Below, piece after piece: positions 1-6,031 of a stretch of DNA of 10,048 bases. The translations under genes and the position numbers were made by a program. The stretch's first letter is position 1, and each line of letters starts with the position of its first letter. Under the pieces are notes generated by a model that saw only the letters and a list, made by a program, of their open reading frames with translations, had not been told where the DNA came from and did no database searches. Source of the DNA: Prevotellaceae bacterium (GTDB lineage: Bacteria > Bacteroidota > Bacteroidia > Bacteroidales > UBA932); contig JAIRUB010000236.1 of assembly GCA_031254635.1 (NCBI GenBank), positions 1 through 10,048 of the forward strand, written 5' to 3'.

Positions 1-1
1 C

Positions 2-133
2 GCCCAAGTACCCAAATTTGTGGTTGACCCTAACGATGTGCGCGCCAACGTGCCCAATGTTACCTACATCAAAGCCCCTGCGGGAGAAGGGTTGCGGGTG
101 TTGGCAGAGCAGCTGATTCACGGTACAAGGTAA
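2..133 (+). CDS. 3' end of probable SIR2-family NAD-dependent protein deacylase (partial)
   Basis: Only the last 43 codons are inside the window, in frame 2, ending at TAA 131-133. The tail has the pattern VVDPND..., then VTYIKAPAGEGLRVLAEQL. It resembles the end of CobB-type sirtuins, where a strand with the NAD-contacting IDPN segment is followed by a short strand and a closing helix (A.EG...L...L). If this is right, the protein removes acetyl or longer acyl groups from lysines using NAD in the cytoplasm. The catalytic His and any zinc cysteines would lie upstream, outside the window, so the call rests on the tail alone. The last three codons and the stop (GGT ACA AGG TAA) fall inside a 7-bp tandem repeat array, so the exact C-terminus may vary between strains. 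Another Rossmann-type enzyme cannot be excluded. Confidence 0.55.
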   Translation, partial: AQVPKFVVDPNDVRANVPNVTYIKAPAGEGLRVLAEQLIHGTR

Positions 134-172
134 AGGGTGAAAGATGAAAGGTACGGGGTACTCGGTACGAGG
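122..172. repeat. Degenerate 7-bp tandem repeat, seven units
   Basis: Seven consecutive heptamers start at 122, 129, 136, 143, 150, 157 and 164. A trailing GG at 171-172 keeps the phase. Every unit begins GGT or GAT. Units 1, 5, 6 and 7 begin GGTAC, and units 3 and 4 end TGAAA. The array begins inside the upstream coding sequence and supplies its last codons and stop. No protein or RNA function is visible. Replication slippage is the likely origin. Confidence 0.75.
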
Positions 173-179
173 CCAATTC

Positions 180-212
180 AAAGATTTAAGGATTTTAAAA
201 TTTAAAGAATTT
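180..212. repeat. Degenerate 8-bp A/T-rich tandem repeat
   Basis: Four units lie in phase at 180 (AAAGATTT), 188 (AAGGATTT), 196 (TAAAATTT) and 204 (AAAGAATTT, 9 bp). The shared core is AA(A/G)(A/G)ATTT. It follows the heptamer array after eight bases. The low complexity of the stretch makes this less certain than the heptamers. Confidence 0.5.
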
Positions 213-217
213 GTGAA

Positions 218-244
218 AATCTGTTTAATCTATGTCATCTGTGT
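218..244. repeat. Degenerate 9-bp tandem repeat, consensus (A/C)ATCT(G/A)TGT
   Basis: Three adjacent 9-mers are seen: AATCTGTTT at 218, AATCTATGT at 227 and CATCTGTGT at 236. From memory, runs of AATCTGTGT-like units are frequent between genes in many Bacteroidota genomes. I cannot confirm that here. Confidence 0.55.
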
Positions 245-272
245 GCAAAAATTCAATAATTTTATAAACTTT

Positions 273-309
273 TAACTCATAACTTACAACTCCTAATCTC
301 TTAATCTCT
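273..309. repeat. Degenerate 7/8-bp tandem repeat (TAACTCA / TAATCTCT units)
   Basis: The 7-bp units TAACTCA (273), TAACTTA (280) and CAACTCC (287) run into two identical 8-bp units TAATCTCT at 294 and 302, and a decayed third begins at 310 (TAGTC). The array ends about 17 bases before the -7 element of the next gene, so changes in unit number would move sequence upstream of that promoter. Confidence 0.55.
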
Positions 310-326
310 TAGTCACAATTTTTACC

Positions 327-334
327 TATCTTTG
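327..334 (+). promoter_or_regulatory. Bacteroidota -7 promoter element TATCTTTG
   Basis: TATCTTTG matches the TAnnTTTG -7 consensus of the primary sigma factor in Bacteroidota and lies 17 bases before the ATG at 352. No TTG is visible at the expected -33 position near 305-308. The same 8-mer, followed by the same GAAGTTT, precedes tgt at 7245. Confidence 0.6.
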
Positions 335-351
335 AAGTTTAATTAAACATT

Positions 352-1389
352 ATGCACAATTTTCCTTATACGAACATCCGGCACCTAAGCGTACACCGCG
401 TGGGTAACAAAACTGCCGACGAAGGTGTTTATTGCACCAAAGCAGGCATTGAAATATCTACCGGCCTGCACGACTTGTTGCTGGGCTATTTCCTGACGTC
501 TTTTAAGTCAACGGAATATTTTCACCTTTACCATGAGGAAAGTCTCCTGTCGAACGAGATATATGCTACTGCGCAACGTATTTTTGAGAGGCCGAACAGC
601 CTACATGCTCAGTCGGTGCTGTTAGCAAAATACTTGTACGAGCAAAGCACCCACCCGAAAATCAAAAGTGGAGAATTGTACGTGGCTTATTTAGCAGACT
701 GTTTGGTTGATGGCGAGGCAGTGGATGCTGTTGGTTTGTTCAAGTCCGAAAATAAAGAACCTTTCCTAAAGGTAGAGCAAGATAATGAAAATTTTGTAAT
801 GGAAAGCGAATTAGGAATTAACCTTCACAAGTTAGACAAGGGCTGCATTATCTTTAATACTGAGCGCGACAAGGGTTATATGGTAACCGTTGTAGATAAT
901 ACAAGCAGGGGAGCGGAAGCTTCGTTTTGGATAGATGATTTTTTGCATCTATGCCAGCGAAAAGATGAGTATTACAATACCCAGAATGTGTTGACCTTAT
1001 GTAAAAATTTTGTAAATAATGAATTGCCCCAACAGTTTGATGTGAGCAAGGTCGACCAAGCCGATTTCTTGAATCGTTCGGTGAAATTTTTTAGGGAGAA
1101 CGACAATTTCGATATGGATGAGTTTGCTAACGAAGTGATTGCACAGCCCGATGTGATTCGGAGTTTTAATAAGTACAAGGTGGAATATGAAAAGGATTTC
1201 GACATTGATATTGCCGATAGTTTTGCGATTTCCGATAATGCTGTGAAGAAACAGGCGCGGGTGTTTAAAAGCGTTATTAAATTAGATAAAAACTTTCACA
1301 TCTACGTGCACGGCAACCGCGAGTTGATAGAGCGGGGTATGGATGAAAAAGGCAAATTCTACAAAGTGTACTACAAGGAGGAAAATTAA
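352..1389 (+). CDS. Nucleoid-associated protein, YejK/NdpA (NA37) family
   Basis: The 345-aa product matches the length of E. coli YejK (about 335 aa) and the order of the NA37 family. It has an N-terminal segment with the D..VYCT...I......LHDLLLGYFL pattern (about residues 23-48). The central part carries VGLFKSENK...FLKV (127-140) and DKGCIIFNTERDKGYMV (162-178). The C-terminus reads IKLDKNFHIYVHG and then ERGMDEKGKFYKVYY (about 309-341). Family members bind the nucleoid, but their exact role is poorly defined. The protein is soluble with no signal peptide. The ATG follows an A/T-rich leader without a Shine-Dalgarno sequence and a clear -7 element. The gene overlaps cutC by one base (TAATG), so the two are probably co-transcribed and may be translationally coupled. 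A functional link to CutC is not obvious. Confidence 0.88.
   Translation: MHNFPYTNIRHLSVHRVGNKTADEGVYCTKAGIEISTGLHDLLLGYFLTSFKSTEYFHLYHEESLLSNEIYATAQRIFERPNSLHAQSVLLAKYLYEQSTHPKIKSGELYVAYLADCLVDGEAVDAVGLFKSENKEPFLKVEQDNENFVMESELGINLHKLDKGCIIFNTERDKGYMVTVVDNTSRGAEASFWIDDFLHLCQRKDEYYNTQNVLTLCKNFVNNELPQQFDVSKVDQADFLNRSVKFFRENDNFDMDEFANEVIAQPDVIRSFNKYKVEYEKDFDIDIADSFAISDNAVKKQARVFKSVIKLDKNFHIYVHGNRELIERGMDEKGKFYKVYYKEEN
1375..1381 (+). promoter_or_regulatory. Strong Shine-Dalgarno-like AAGGAGG before cutC
   Basis: AAGGAGG lies seven bases before the cutC ATG at 1389 and inside the last codons of the upstream gene (AAG GAG GAA). Spacing and sequence are ideal for pairing with the 16S rRNA end. 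This is unusual because ribosomes of this phylum generally do not rely on such pairing. It could be a by-product of a Lys-Glu-Glu tail. Confidence 0.5.
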
Positions 1390-2135
1390 TGGGTACCAAT
1401 AAAATCATCGTAGAAGTTTGTGTAGACAGTATTGATTCGGCCTTAGCCGCACAGCAGGGCGGAGCCGAGAGAATAGAGCTATGCCAAAGCCTGTCGGAGG
1501 GTGGAACTACGCCTTCCTTTGCAATGATAGAAGCCGCACTGCGCTTGCTTAATATAAAGGCGTTTGTCCTTATTCGGCCGCGGGGAGGCGACTTTCTATA
1601 TAACGATACCGAATTTGCCATAATGCAAATGGATATTCATTGTTGTGGTAAAATGGGTTGCCACGGCGTAGTCATAGGTATGCTGAATGTCGACGGTAGT
1701 ATTGATGTGCGGCGTTGTGCTGTGTTAATAGACATTGCTCATCAGTACAATATGCAAGTAACATTCCATCGGGCTTTCGACCGTTGCCGCGACTTGTCTG
1801 AAGGATTGGGAGCCATCATTGACTTAGGTTGTGAACGAGTGCTGACTTCCGGAGGATATCCTACTGCCCCGGAAGGAGCAGTAGTACTGCGACAATTAGT
1901 GTCGCAGTCTCAGGAACGTATCATCGTGATGCCCGGCGCCGGTATTACGCCGGAAAATGCAGCAGAACTTGTAAAAAACACCAGAGCCAAAGAAATTCAC
2001 GGCTCCTTTCGTTCTGCTTATTCTTCTGAAATGGTTTACCACAATCCTCACGTCAAAGAAGATGTAGCTCCGCTATGGCGTACAGACCCTGAAAAAGTAA
2101 GAAAAATAATAATGATTAATTGGGAATATTGTTAA
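1389..2135 (+). CDS. cutC: CutC family protein (copper homeostasis CutC)
   Basis: The 248-aa product is a full-length CutC, a TIM-barrel protein of the cytoplasm. Family segments appear in order: EVCVDS (9-14), GGAERIELC (24-32), SEGGTTPS (36-43), LIRPRGGDF.Y (61-71), FHRAFD (126-131), VLTSGG (151-156), GAGI (183-186) and EIHGS (202-206). The family was named for copper tolerance in E. coli. That phenotype was later attributed largely to a small RNA (MicL) encoded in the 3' end of the E. coli gene, so the biochemical role remains unclear. The start is set by the 1-nt overlap with the upstream gene and a strong Shine-Dalgarno-like sequence. The TAA stop shares four bases with the convergent gene on the other strand, and no hairpin terminator separates them. 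Confidence 0.95.
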   Translation: MGTNKIIVEVCVDSIDSALAAQQGGAERIELCQSLSEGGTTPSFAMIEAALRLLNIKAFVLIRPRGGDFLYNDTEFAIMQMDIHCCGKMGCHGVVIGMLNVDGSIDVRRCAVLIDIAHQYNMQVTFHRAFDRCRDLSEGLGAIIDLGCERVLTSGGYPTAPEGAVVLRQLVSQSQERIIVMPGAGITPENAAELVKNTRAKEIHGSFRSAYSSEMVYHNPHVKEDVAPLWRTDPEKVRKIIMINWEYC

Positions 2136-3919
2136 TAACACTTATATTCATACAACACTAATTCTTTGCCTTCAAGCATACTCCACCGGAAAATATTCAA
2201 CTTTTGATTATAACCGGCGGCTAAAATTTCTCCATTGCCATATTGCTGATTGTTAATCATAATATAAGGATTATTATCATATATCATGATTGTTTTTTCA
2301 TCTTTAGATTTTAAAATTTTCTGGTAGCTAATGTTATTATGAAATTCACCATATATAATTTCACCAGCTTGATTATAATAAAGCTTTTCATAATTAGAAA
2401 AATGGTTGTCTCCGCCTAACTGAACAGAATATTCTGCTTTAAAGCCATCTTGAATATCTTCTTTAACCTGCCATTCTCCACCCGGAACGGGCTCTTTATA
2501 GTTTTTCCCATTTACACAAACATATTTTATTCCATCTTTAGAGTATGTGTATGCGTACTGTCCCTTTTCATTTAAATTTTCTATAATATTACCCTTGATA
2601 TTATATGCTTCTTCAATACGTCCATTAATATTTAGGTATATTTTTTTACCCTTTTTAAATCCAAAAATATAGTGTCCGTTTTTTGTCATATAAGGTAGTG
2701 AAACATAGTCAAACGCTTTTCCCTTTTTCCCATTTTTTACTATATGTTGTTTACCTTTAATCAAGCAGCGATATATATAATTTCCATTCTTATCTAAATA
2801 GGGTCTCCACGTTTCATCATACGGCCCCTCAGTTTTACCATTAAAAGAAACGTAAAATTCACCATTTGTTCGGTACGCATATATGTAATCATTTTTATCA
2901 TTAATAGAGGGGTGGGCAAAAGAAGCGTCATAATCCGCTATATTATCATACGCTCCGTTAATATTTCCATTAATATTAACGTAGTCGTTTCCATAGTATG
3001 AATACCGGTATATAGAGCCGCCTTTATTATTTATATCCAATCCTTGTATTCCGTCATAACCATCAAAAATATCTACTTGATTGACAGTTAGGAGTGTTCT
3101 ATTCTGTTCTTCATCGTAATATATGTAAGCGTTACATCCCTCATCGCTTAATTTGCAGGAAGATGTTTTTCCGATAGCTTGTCCATTAAAATAGGTTTCA
3201 CCATTGTGCTGATGTTCGGTAAAAAAACTATCTCCTTTTTTATTGGAAATAAATCCGGAAAATTGCTCATTTGTATTGTGATTTTTGTACAAATAATTTT
3301 CATTGTAATAAACCTTTGTTCCCAAAGATGGATTAGATTCATATACTGTAGTAATATAATTTCCGCTCAAATCATCGTATATTATTGTGATATCACGAGC
3401 ATCTTTGGCATTATACGGGCCTACTATTCGTTCGTCCGGCAATAATGCAAAATATTGTCCGGATTGTTTAAAAACAATAATTTGCCCACAATTCTTTACA
3501 TCTTCGTAAGGGCCATATTCTTCGCCGTTGAGAACAAGGTACATATCCTTAATATTTGATTCGTCAACAGGAAAGAATGTATGCTCCGCTGTTCTTGCTT
3601 TTGTATATTTGTAATTTGCAATATTTTTATTGAACATAATAACATCGTTGCAATCATCAACCCTTAGACCTGTTGATACTATTTGATTGTTTACTATCAA
3701 TTTTGAAAACTCATTCCTGTTTTTAAAAGTTAATTCTTTAAGGCTTGTTATACAATAGTATTTAGCCTGTTCTGTTTGAAATGAAAATTTTGTCTCATCA
3801 AGTTTTTCGTCTTCTCCCAAAGTGTACAATACTTTACGCTCCACATTTTGAGCGAAAATGTAACCGGTACTTGAGAGTATCATTGCAATAAGCAATTGAA
3901 TTTTTAAAATTATGTTCAT
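2132..3919 (-). CDS. Secreted repeat protein of unknown function (595 aa)
   Basis: I do not recognise this protein. Residues 1-23 form a signal peptide with a hydrophobic stretch (about 4-20) and likely cleavage near IFA|QN. The mature part is rich in Tyr, Asn and Gly. It contains a recurring unit of about 36-43 residues: a strand pair ending in NG(K/R/N), then G(P/A)YD or a variant, then a (D/N)KNG.YIY turn-strand. NG positions near 131, 317, 360, 396, 432 and 470 mark the best copies. This spacing suggests a beta-propeller or similar beta-repeat fold (inference), vaguely like WG or Kelch-type repeats but without their signature residues. There is no lipobox, membrane segment or obvious C-terminal sorting domain, so the product is probably periplasmic or released. 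The gene is visibly more AT-rich than manC and cutC beside it, suggesting an accessory origin. It lies 55 bases downstream of manC on the same strand and may be read from it, as no good promoter is seen between them. Confidence 0.8.
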   Translation of the reverse strand: MNIILKIQLLIAMILSSTGYIFAQNVERKVLYTLGEDEKLDETKFSFQTEQAKYYCITSLKELTFKNRNEFSKLIVNNQIVSTGLRVDDCNDVIMFNKNIANYKYTKARTAEHTFFPVDESNIKDMYLVLNGEEYGPYEDVKNCGQIIVFKQSGQYFALLPDERIVGPYNAKDARDITIIYDDLSGNYITTVYESNPSLGTKVYYNENYLYKNHNTNEQFSGFISNKKGDSFFTEHQHNGETYFNGQAIGKTSSCKLSDEGCNAYIYYDEEQNRTLLTVNQVDIFDGYDGIQGLDINNKGGSIYRYSYYGNDYVNINGNINGAYDNIADYDASFAHPSINDKNDYIYAYRTNGEFYVSFNGKTEGPYDETWRPYLDKNGNYIYRCLIKGKQHIVKNGKKGKAFDYVSLPYMTKNGHYIFGFKKGKKIYLNINGRIEEAYNIKGNIIENLNEKGQYAYTYSKDGIKYVCVNGKNYKEPVPGGEWQVKEDIQDGFKAEYSVQLGGDNHFSNYEKLYYNQAGEIIYGEFHNNISYQKILKSKDEKTIMIYDNNPYIMINNQQYGNGEILAAGYNQKLNIFRWSMLEGKELVLYEYKCY

Positions 3920-3974
3920 GGTTCGGTTGGCTGTTTTTTATTATTATAACAAATTAATTACCGTCCACTAATCC

Positions 3975-5057
3975 CTACAAATACTTCGGCTCTATCCCTT
4001 TCATAATTTGTTTGATACCTTCTTCGTTGTTGCGCGGACATATCAGCAGCACATCATCGGTATCGACAATCAAATAATTATCTAGCCCTTCAATCACTAC
4101 TAACTTTTCTTTCTTTGATATTTCAATGCTGCTATTGCTTACTTTATTAAGAATTACCTGCCGGACATCAACCATGTTATTTTGGGCATCTTTATCCCAT
4201 TGCAGGTAAAGCGACTCCCAAGTTCCTAAATCCGACCAGCCAAAGTCACAGGGGAAAGCATATACGTTATCAGCTTTTTCCATTACACCATAGTCGATGG
4301 ATACACTGCGGCATTCGTTATACACCTTCTTGATAAATTCACTTTCTTCCGCTTTGTTATATTTCCCAATACCTTGTTCGAATAAGGAGTTTACTTCGGG
4401 CAACAAATTTTCCAGTGCGGTTAGGATAGTTTTGGCCTTCCAAACGAAAAGGCCTGAGTTCCAGAAAAACTCCCCACTTTCGATAAATACTTTTGCCAGT
4501 TCAAAGTTTGGTTTTTCTGTAAAAGTTTTTACCTTATAGGCTTCACCCATAGTAACTTTCTTTCCACTGTGCTGCAGTTGTATATAGCCATAACCGGTTT
4601 CGGGGCGGGTAGGTTTAATTCCCAAAGTCACCAAACTGTTATTCGCAGTAGCAAATTCGAGCGCTTTGTTAATGATGTTAAGAAATTCCGCTTCATTGAT
4701 AATAAGGTGGTCGGAAGGAGCTACAACAATGGTGGCGTTAGGGTTTTTCTCCAAGATTTTGTAAGTGGCGTAGGCAATGCAAGGCGCAGTATTGCAACGC
4801 GACGGCTCTGGCACGATTTGTGAAGGGGCGATGCTGGGCAATTGTTCATTTACCAAATCGGTATGTTGGCTACCGGTAACAATCAGGATATTTTCTTTGG
4901 GTAGTATTTTGGCAAACCGATTAAAAGTTTCTTGTAAAAAAGTTTTTCCGGTGCCTAATATATCTAAGAATTGTTTTGGGCGAAGATTACGGCTGATGGG
5001 CCAAAAACGGCTGCCAATTCCACCTGCCATGATTACACAGTAAAAATTTGTATTCAT
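3975..5057 (-). CDS. manC: Mannose-1-phosphate guanylyltransferase (GDP-mannose pyrophosphorylase)
   Basis: The enzyme makes GDP-mannose from mannose-1-phosphate and GTP in the cytoplasm, feeding mannose and fucose into surface glycans and glycoproteins. The 360-aa protein has the nucleotidyltransferase signature GGIGSRFWPISR...PKQF (12-30). It also has EPSRCNTAP (84-92), APSDH (113-117), TRPETGYGYI (150-159), FTEKP (179-183), WNSGLF (199-204), IDYGVMEK (254-261) and DFGWSDLGTW (271-280). The tail VIEGLDNYLIVDTDDVLLICPR (about 321-342) belongs to the left-handed helix part. It is the short single-function form and lacks the phosphomannose isomerase domain of the roughly 470-aa ManC/AlgA type. 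A -7 element TAAATTTG lies 16 bases upstream. The gene is not in a polysaccharide cluster here. The symbol manC is used by function. Confidence 0.95.
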   Translation of the reverse strand: MNTNFYCVIMAGGIGSRFWPISRNLRPKQFLDILGTGKTFLQETFNRFAKILPKENILIVTGSQHTDLVNEQLPSIAPSQIVPEPSRCNTAPCIAYATYKILEKNPNATIVVAPSDHLIINEAEFLNIINKALEFATANNSLVTLGIKPTRPETGYGYIQLQHSGKKVTMGEAYKVKTFTEKPNFELAKVFIESGEFFWNSGLFVWKAKTILTALENLLPEVNSLFEQGIGKYNKAEESEFIKKVYNECRSVSIDYGVMEKADNVYAFPCDFGWSDLGTWESLYLQWDKDAQNNMVDVRQVILNKVSNSSIEISKKEKLVVIEGLDNYLIVDTDDVLLICPRNNEEGIKQIMKGIEPKYL

Positions 5058-5073
5058 AACGCAAGGTTTTTTG

Positions 5074-5081
5074 CAAATTTA
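5074..5081 (-). promoter_or_regulatory. -7 promoter element TAAATTTG before manC
   Basis: Read on the minus strand this is TAAATTTG, matching TAnnTTTG, 16 bases before the manC ATG. The expected -33 region falls in the T-tract of the rpmH terminator and has no TTG. This suggests a weak promoter or one dependent on the -7 element. Confidence 0.45.
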
Positions 5082-5097
5082 ATGAAAAAATCTAAAT

Positions 5098-5131
5098 AAA
5101 AAAAACCTGACCGAAATTACCGGCAGGTTTT
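5098..5131 (-). terminator. Intrinsic terminator of rpmH
   Basis: On the minus strand an 8-bp stem (AAAACCTG at 5124-5131 pairing with CAGGTTTT at 5102-5109) is extended by CGG/CCG past a single bulged base. It closes a 7-base loop and is followed by a run of eight T. It lies 28 bases after the rpmH stop and separates rpmH from manC. The A-run on the other side would also allow weak termination on the plus strand. Confidence 0.85.
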
Positions 5132-5158
5132 ATTATGTATCAAAATGGTACAATCAAA

Positions 5159-5311
5159 TTAAAACTTATCTTCATCGGAAACTGTAAGTTTCTTACGTCC
5201 GCGGCGGCGGCGGGCGGCTAATACACGACGGCCGTTGGCTGTGGCCATACGCTCACGAAATCCATGTTTATTGCGGCGTTTACGTTGTGACGGTTGGAAT
5301 GTACGTTTCAT
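5159..5311 (-). CDS. rpmH: 50S ribosomal protein L34 (bL34)
   Basis: This 50-aa, very basic protein starts MKRTFQPS and continues with the family core KRRNKHGFRERM (11-22) and a GRRVLAARRRRGRKKL stretch (27-42). These are diagnostic for L34 of the large ribosomal subunit. The acidic tail SDEDKF (45-50) is a short extension, giving 50 residues against the more usual 44-46. It has a near-perfect own promoter and its own terminator, so it is a single-gene transcript between rsmG and manC. It is not beside dnaA or rnpA, its usual neighbours in Proteobacteria and Firmicutes. rsmG, which is often near oriC in other phyla, lies just upstream. Confidence 0.97.
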   Translation of the reverse strand: MKRTFQPSQRKRRNKHGFRERMATANGRRVLAARRRRGRKKLTVSDEDKF

Positions 5312-5341
5312 GACTTAATTTAAGCTAAAAATTTTGGACTG

Positions 5342-5373
5342 CAAAGGTAGAAAAAATATTTTTATCTGCAAAA
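5342..5373 (-). promoter_or_regulatory. Promoter of rpmH, TTG-N19-TACCTTTG
   Basis: On the minus strand TTTTG (5373-5369) is followed, 19 bases after its TTG, by TACCTTTG (5349-5342). This is a near-exact match to the Bacteroidota -33/-7 consensus. Transcription would begin around 5335, giving a leader of about 25 bases before the rpmH ATG. It lies wholly in the gap between rsmG and rpmH and is the best promoter in the window. Confidence 0.8.
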
Positions 5374-5383
5374 TAAAAAACAT

Positions 5384-6031
5384 TTAACGAGGAATATAAA
5401 TTATTTTTTTTGTTATAAAAAATTCATTATCAAACCATTTACTAATCATAAATTCTTCAGGCGGAAGGGCATTTTTGGGCAATTTTTTGAAGGTTTTAAC
5501 CAATTCCCCCTGCAAATCGCCTCCCTTGAGGTAAATAATTCCATTAGGCACAGCTTGCTTAGCCCCTATTCTAATTAGAGGCCATACCCATCCGGTAAAG
5601 GTTGGTAAATCAGTAACAGCTCTACTCATTACAAAATCAAATTGTTGTCGCAACGTTTCGCAGCGAGCGTGCAGGGCGGTAACATTCTTTAATCCAATAG
5701 TATCGGCCACTGTCTGCACTACCTTGATTTTTTTTCCGATGGCATCAACCAAGGTGAAACGGCACTCAGGGAAAAAAATCGCTAAGGGTATTCCGGGAAA
5801 TCCGCCGCCGGTTCCAACGTCAAGTATTTCAGTGCCTGAGGTAAAACTGCAAAATTTGGCAATAGCCAATGAGTGCAGTATGTGGTGTTCAGCTAAGGCA
5901 TCAATATCTTTGCGAGAAATAATATTGATGCGCTCGTTCCATTCCTTGAATAAAGGCTCAAGTTGCTCGAACTGATGCTGTTGTACGGTAGAGAGTTCCG
6001 GGAAATAACGATTGATAAATTTTAATACCAT
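5384..6031 (-). CDS. rsmG: 16S rRNA (guanine-N7) methyltransferase RsmG (GidB)
   Basis: RsmG methylates N7 of G527 in 16S rRNA using S-adenosylmethionine; loss in other bacteria gives low-level streptomycin resistance. The 215-aa length is typical. The WNERINIISRKD segment (31-42), HHILHSL (49-55), SAM-binding loop DVGTGGGFPGIPLAI (71-85), LVDAIGKKI (94-102), FDFVMSRAV (131-139) and KGGDL (169-173) are all present in family order. The start overlaps the end of the upstream glycosyltransferase gene by 10 bases in another frame, so the two are probably one transcript. The ATG is the natural start because it leads directly into the family's N-terminal helix. rpmH follows after 72 bases with its own promoter. 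Confidence 0.96.
   Translation of the reverse strand: MVLKFINRYFPELSTVQQHQFEQLEPLFKEWNERINIISRKDIDALAEHHILHSLAIAKFCSFTSGTEILDVGTGGGFPGIPLAIFFPECRFTLVDAIGKKIKVVQTVADTIGLKNVTALHARCETLRQQFDFVMSRAVTDLPTFTGWVWPLIRIGAKQAVPNGIIYLKGGDLQGELVKTFKKLPKNALPPEEFMISKWFDNEFFITKKIIYIPR

Noticed and set aside
1277..1621. Minus-strand open frame of 114 codons across the junction of the first two plus-strand genes
   Set aside because: It overlaps two well-supported genes on the opposite strand and has no family resemblance. It is a shadow frame.
4297..5043. Plus-strand open frames opposite manC
   Set aside because: They lie antisense to a highly conserved gene and are products of its codon use.
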